Positions 59,301-64,000 of a stretch of 64,000 nt of DNA are shown piece by piece. The notes beneath the pieces are model-generated. The model did no database searches. It was not told where the DNA came from and worked only from the letters and a program-made list of their open reading frames with translations. The stretch's first letter is position 1, and each line of letters begins with the position of its first letter. The translations under genes were made by a program, and so were the position numbers. Origin of the DNA: Chthoniobacter flavus Ellin428 (GTDB lineage Bacteria; Verrucomicrobiota; Verrucomicrobiia; Chthoniobacterales; Chthoniobacteraceae); the NCBI RefSeq assembly GCF_000173075.1, contig NZ_ABVL01000004.1, positions 124,001-188,000 of the forward strand, read 5' to 3'.

Positions 59301-62300
59301 CCTATGGCACGTCCGGGGCCAGCAATGGCTTCCGCGTTCTCAGCACGGCCAACGAGTATGAGAACCTCGCTGCCGGCGGCGGCGTGACGCTGCTCAACAA
59401 CGTGCGTTACTCCTCGGGTTCGAACCTGACCATGACCGGCTCGAGCCACACGATGAATGCGTTGTGGCTGGACAATACCTCCACGACGGCGGCCATCACC
59501 GTGGCGGGCTCCGCTACCGATAGCCTCAATGTGCAGAGCGGTGCGTTCCTCTTCACCGGTACTCAGGGCATTACGCTCAGCACCTTCACCAACGGCATCA
59601 CTACCGGCACGAACAACGAGTACATCCTCAACCAGTTCGATACGAACACCGTGACCATCAGCGCGAGCCTCACCACCGCGAATTCCACGGTGACCAAGAC
59701 GGGCAACGGTCTGCTCGTCCTTAGTGGGACGGGCAATACCGTCACCACCTACAACTTGAACCAGGGCGTATTGCAGGCCAGCGCCGCGACCAACCTGGTC
59801 TCCAGCGGCACGACCACGCTGAACTTCTACGGCGGCACGTTCCGCTTTGGTGCGGTGTTCGATCTCTCGGCCGACACGCTCAACTTCAACACCGGCGGCG
59901 GTGCGCTGGACACGAACAACCTCAGCGTCACCTTTGCCAACTCCATCGGCAACGGCTCCGCGGGCGCCTTTACCAAGACTGGTTCCGGCACCTTGACGGT
60001 CGGCGGCGCGATCAACGTCACCGGCCCGGTAAACGTCACGAACGGCACGTTGGCCCTGAACAATGCGGCCAATTCGAATGCGGCGATCGGCGCCGGCGGC
60101 TTGTTCATCGGTGGTCCGAACTCCACGACCAGTGCCATCGTCTCCTTGAGTGCAGACGAGCAGATCAACGACACCGCGGCAGTCACCATCCAGGCGGTCA
60201 CCGGCAGCATTAACACGCAGCTCAACCTGAACAATCACAAGGAAACGATCGGTGCGCTGACGATCAGCGGCGGTACGGCGACGGCTTCGTTGGTAAGCGG
60301 CGTGACCACCGGCACCGGCACGTTGGTGCTCAATGGCGACTTGAATTTCATCAACACGCGGGCTGCCACCGGCAACAGCGGTCGTGAAGTTCTCATCACC
60401 AGCGCCGGCACGACTAGCACGGCCAACTTCAACGGCACCGGCAAGCTGGATCTCGGTGGCGTGCAGCGCAACATCACCGTGACCAGCCCGAACACCGGTG
60501 CGAACATCGCGGGCTCGGACGCCACGATCGAAACCATCATCCAGAACGGTGGTATCAATAAGTTCGGCGGCCGGACGCTGTATCTCACCAACGCCAACAC
60601 CTACGGCCTGGCGACCAACATCTACGAAGGCGTGCTGGCGATCGGCACGGCGACGGGCCTGGGTGTGGGCGACGGCGCGGCCGCCACCGGCACGACGGTC
60701 TTCGACGGCGGCACGCTGCAACTCGGCTTCACCCAAGCCGGCACTACGGATGGCACCTTCACCGTGGCCAATGAAAAACTCGTGATCAACGGTCAGGGGG
60801 GCGCGCTCAGCGCCGGCGCCCTGCGCAACAGCGCGGGCAACAACACCTGGCAGACCTTGGTTACGATGGGCTCCGACGCGCGCGTCAGTTCCGATGCGGG
60901 CATCCTGACCCTGAACAACGGCATCGTCTCCGCCGGTGGCGCGGCCTTCAACCTCAGCGTCGGTGGCCAGGGCTCGGCCGCGGGCACCGCGGTGGTGATC
61001 AATGTCACTTCCAACAACGGTGGCGGCTCCTTGCTGAAGGACGGCGCCAGTACCCTCATCCTGAACACCGGCAGCAATAACTTCTCGTCGGTGACTGTCA
61101 ATGGTTCCGGCGTTCTCGGGGTGCCCAGCGTCCTCGCGACGACGGCTCGCTCTGGCGGTTATGGCACGGGCCCGATCACGGTGAATCCGGGCGGCATCAT
61201 TCGCTTCGCGGATGCGACGGACATCAGCAACGCCGCTGGCGTTACGCTGACCAGCGACAACACCAGCCTGGCCGGACTCGGCATGGGCTACAACGGTCCG
61301 GTGCCCACGATCCTCACCAGCGGCACTGCTCTCCCCGGTCAGGTCGTCGCCCACGCGAACGCCGCCGGCTTTGGTGGTGAACTGACCCTCGACGTCCCGA
61401 ACTTCACGCAGTCGCTGGATCTGTCCGCGATCGGCAACGGCATGATGTTGCTCGGCACCACCTACAACTCCGGTCTGGGCGGCGCCAACAGCGCGACGAT
61501 GAACTACCTCGCTCCCAGCCTGAAGGCGAACAGCGATGGCATCTATCATCTGGGCGCCGGTAGTAACTCGGGCAACCTTGCCTTCGGTGCCGGCGTCTTC
61601 GAAAACGTCTTCACTACGCCGGGCGCCAATATCCAGATCGGCACCCTCACTCCGAGTGGCACGCCCTATTCCGATGGCATCGGCAACATCACGCTCAACG
61701 GCCGGAACACCAACCTGACGAGCGCGCAGACGGTGACCGTCAATGCCGGTTCGCGCCTGAACATCGCCAACTCGTATGCCTTGGGCGGGGCCACGCTGGA
61801 TCTCAATAACGTCGGCAACAACGGGGCACTCGTCCAGTTCAACGCGTCGATCAAGAACAACATCGTGTTGCTCGGCGATACCTTCGCCAACGACGGTGGC
61901 ACCGATAACTCCATCTTCGGCAACGTGATCCTGGACGGCGGAAACGCCAGCACCACCCGCACGTTCATCAATAATGGGACCGCTAACACCGTGCTGGGCT
62001 TCGAAGGCGTAATCTCCGGCAACGGGATCAACATCGTCAAGGCGACGAACGGCCAGACGATCGTCTTCAACGGCAACAATACCTACACGGGGACCACGAC
62101 CATCAGTAACGGCTTCCTCATGGCCGGGACGGACGTCCTCGCGAACACGAACGGCGCCTTCGGTAACAGCAACACCGCGATCGTCCTCTCCGGTGGCAGC
62201 CTCGGCCTCTCCGGCCAGATCACGATCGGCCGTAACATCACGGTCAACAACACCACCGTTATCCGCGCTCAGACAGTTGGCAATTCGGTGATTACCGGAG

Positions 62301-64000
62301 CGATGACGGTCGCCGCGAGCCAAACCTTGCGTTTCGATCAGGCGACCACCCCAACGTCCTTTGTCGGTGGCGTCCTCGACGTCCAGGGCGTGATCTCCGG
62401 CGCCGGCGGCCTCGGACTGGGTAACGACCCCCAAGCTAGCGCAACCACCACGGGCACCGTCCGCATTATCGGCAACAACACCTTCACGGGTGGCACCACG
62501 CTGCGCCAAGGCCGCACCCAGATCAATTCCAACACCGCCTTCGGTACCGGCAGCTTGACCTTCGGGCCGGGCGGCTTTGGCAACTTGGGGGTGGTCGAAG
62601 CCTACGGCTCCGCCCGGACGATTACCAACACGCTGGGATCCATAAATTGGAACGGCAACACCGTTCTGGAATTTGGTGGGCACAACAGCCTGACGTTTAC
62701 CAGCGCGATGAATGTCAACAACGAGTCGGGCACGAGTGCCAATCGCACCCGGCAGTTCACTGTCTCGATGACCCAGGGAGTGACGACGTTCTCCGGTAAT
62801 TTCACCAATACGCAGCCTCTAGCGTTGCAGAAAGCCGGCGCTGGCACGCTGGTCCTCTCCGGCGTGAACACCCAGGCCGATACAGCCACCACGGATACTC
62901 TGTATGGGACGGGCATTGCAGTGAACGGCGGCACGCTCCAGGTGGCAGCCGATACCGCCTTGGGTCAGACCACGTCTCTCATCGTCGGCGGCGGGCACAC
63001 CATCGCCGGTGCGGCCGACGTCCGTTTGGGCGGTGGCGTGCTCGCTACGACCGCCAGCTTCGCCACCAGCCGTCTCTTTATCTACACGGCCAACAGCGGA
63101 ATCGATGTCGCTTCGGGGACGACGCTGACGGAGAATCAAATCACCACCGGCGCGTTCACCCTCACCAAGACGGGTAACGGAACGCTGGCCCTGAATCCGG
63201 CCACCCCGGGCAGCCTGACGGAAAGCATCACGGGGTTGACGATCGGCGGCGCCCCGCTCACATCGGCAGCCAACCAGTTGAGTGGCACCGGCGGCGGCAC
63301 CGTCAGCACGACGGCAACCGGGGGCTCCCTGGTCGCGGCAACTGGTAGCATCACGATCAACGGTGGCACGCTGAGCCTCATCGGTAATTCCACCACCGCC
63401 CAGGCGTTGACCATCCCGACGGTCACCTTCGGCTCGGGTTCCTACATCCAGCTCAATAAGTCGGGGACCGGTTCGGCTTTGACCGCCACGGCCTTGACCC
63501 GCGTTAACCAAGGCACCCTCACCATTCTGCCCAGCGCGCTGGGCAATCTGGGAACCGGTGCGCCCGCCACGAGTGAGGACCTGATTACCTCGACTACCTA
63601 TACGAATCCGAATGGCATGCTCGCCTTGCCGGATGTATACATCCGCCTCGCTGGCACCGGTCAGGATGCCAATTTTGCCCAATACGGTGGCGCGAATGGT
63701 TTCGCCGTCAATAACGCCGTCACGACCACCGCTCTCGACGGCAGCGCGCCGGCGACCGACCTGGCGGATCTCTCGTCGGCGACCACGGTGGGCAACGCTG
63801 TTGGCCAGACGGTCGACATCCTCGCCGTGCGCACCAGCGCCAATATCTCGTCCTTCGACCCGAGCGACATCCTGCGCATCAACAATGGCGGCCTGATCAT
63901 GAACGGCTCCACGGCGCCGACGATCAGCTCCAACCTGTTCTTCGGCACCAGCGCTGGCGCGGCGGAAGCGCTCGTCTACGTGCGCGACGGCCAGACCGGT
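56309..64000 (+). CDS. Giant PATR protein, segment 3 (open at window end, over 2,560 codons)
   Basis: From 56309 a frame without any stop I can see runs to the last base (…AEALVYVRDGQTG). It begins VNGGGVLNLVGINTLNKLTF, the direct continuation of SGQIKSTSNIT, which is readable in yet another frame at 56275-56306. It holds more PATR units (KVGTGTLTLTGTNTLTGALT near 57505, NGNNTYTGTTTISNG near 62070, KAGAGTLVLSGVNTQADT near 62830). It also contains a second copy of the 40.6-44.3 kb module. The protein's C-terminus, where an anchor, PEP-CTERM or autotransporter barrel would lie, is outside the window. Confidence 0.8.
57820..61060 (+). repeat. Superrepeat type I, copy 2 (giant gene)
   Basis: Collinear with the block at 40590-44310 but lacking the VGQ-type modules present there at about 40955 and 42450, which explains its shorter length. 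Divergence is spread evenly, so the duplication is old rather than an assembly duplication. Confidence 0.75.

Noticed and set aside
33000-64000. CRISPR array or tandem DNA repeat locus
   Set aside because: Repetition is at protein level with strong divergence; there are no identical direct repeats with unique equal-length spacers and no cas genes.

Overview
The window (64 kb, GC-rich, no rRNA, tRNA, CRISPR array, transposase or phage gene seen) looks like a chromosomal segment of a Verrucomicrobiota bacterium. This is an inference from gene content: a Planctomycete/Verrucomicrobium-type ECF sigma factor with FecR, a DUF1549/DUF1553 cytochrome and a DUF1501 protein, a LacI-family C-terminus of the kind common in this phylum, many secreted propeller and carbohydrate-active proteins, and a giant autotransporter-associated beta-strand repeat protein. 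I cannot assign class or genus.

Layout. 0-1.3 kb: 3' end of dnaX and ybaB. 1.4-9.3 kb: an AraC regulator, a kelch/PQQ-type double-propeller protein, monomeric NADP isocitrate dehydrogenase and a polytopic membrane protein. 9.3-10.8 kb: a repeat-rich patch with a perfect 31-bp inverted repeat, a broken copy of an NHL-gene 3' end, and the intact NHL gene. 10.8-17.5 kb (minus strand): a tightly coupled operon, sigma - FecR - cytochrome/DUF1549/DUF1553/LamG - DUF1501. 17.8-21.4 kb (plus): AI-2E-family permease (frameshifted), a small membrane protein, a thioredoxin-fold protein and an orphan histidine kinase. 21.4-26.4 kb (minus): a secreted unknown, a SASA-type esterase and a clan GH-A-like hydrolase, with a LacI-family remnant between the last two. 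26.6-29.4 kb (minus): a two-component pair, both genes frameshifted. Then a mini K+ channel, a sugar ABC ATPase and a xylose-type binding protein with no permease beside them.

33.0 kb to the window end is one giant reading frame: at least about 10,330 codons of PATR-type beta-strand repeats in long-range superrepeats. It is interrupted between 53.7 and 56.3 kb by five single-base frame changes and still open at base 64000. It diverges from the xylose-type binding protein gene across 312 bp.

Recurring themes are: (1) arrays of 7- or 9-bp units, usually as facing inverted arms, placed just after stop codons at five loci; (2) start codons preceded by C-rich tracts instead of Shine-Dalgarno sequences; (3) single-base frame changes at short homopolymers in four genes, which look more like assembly indels than biology; (4) an A9 run in dnaX where a one-base slip gives an immediate stop, as in known tau/gamma switches.
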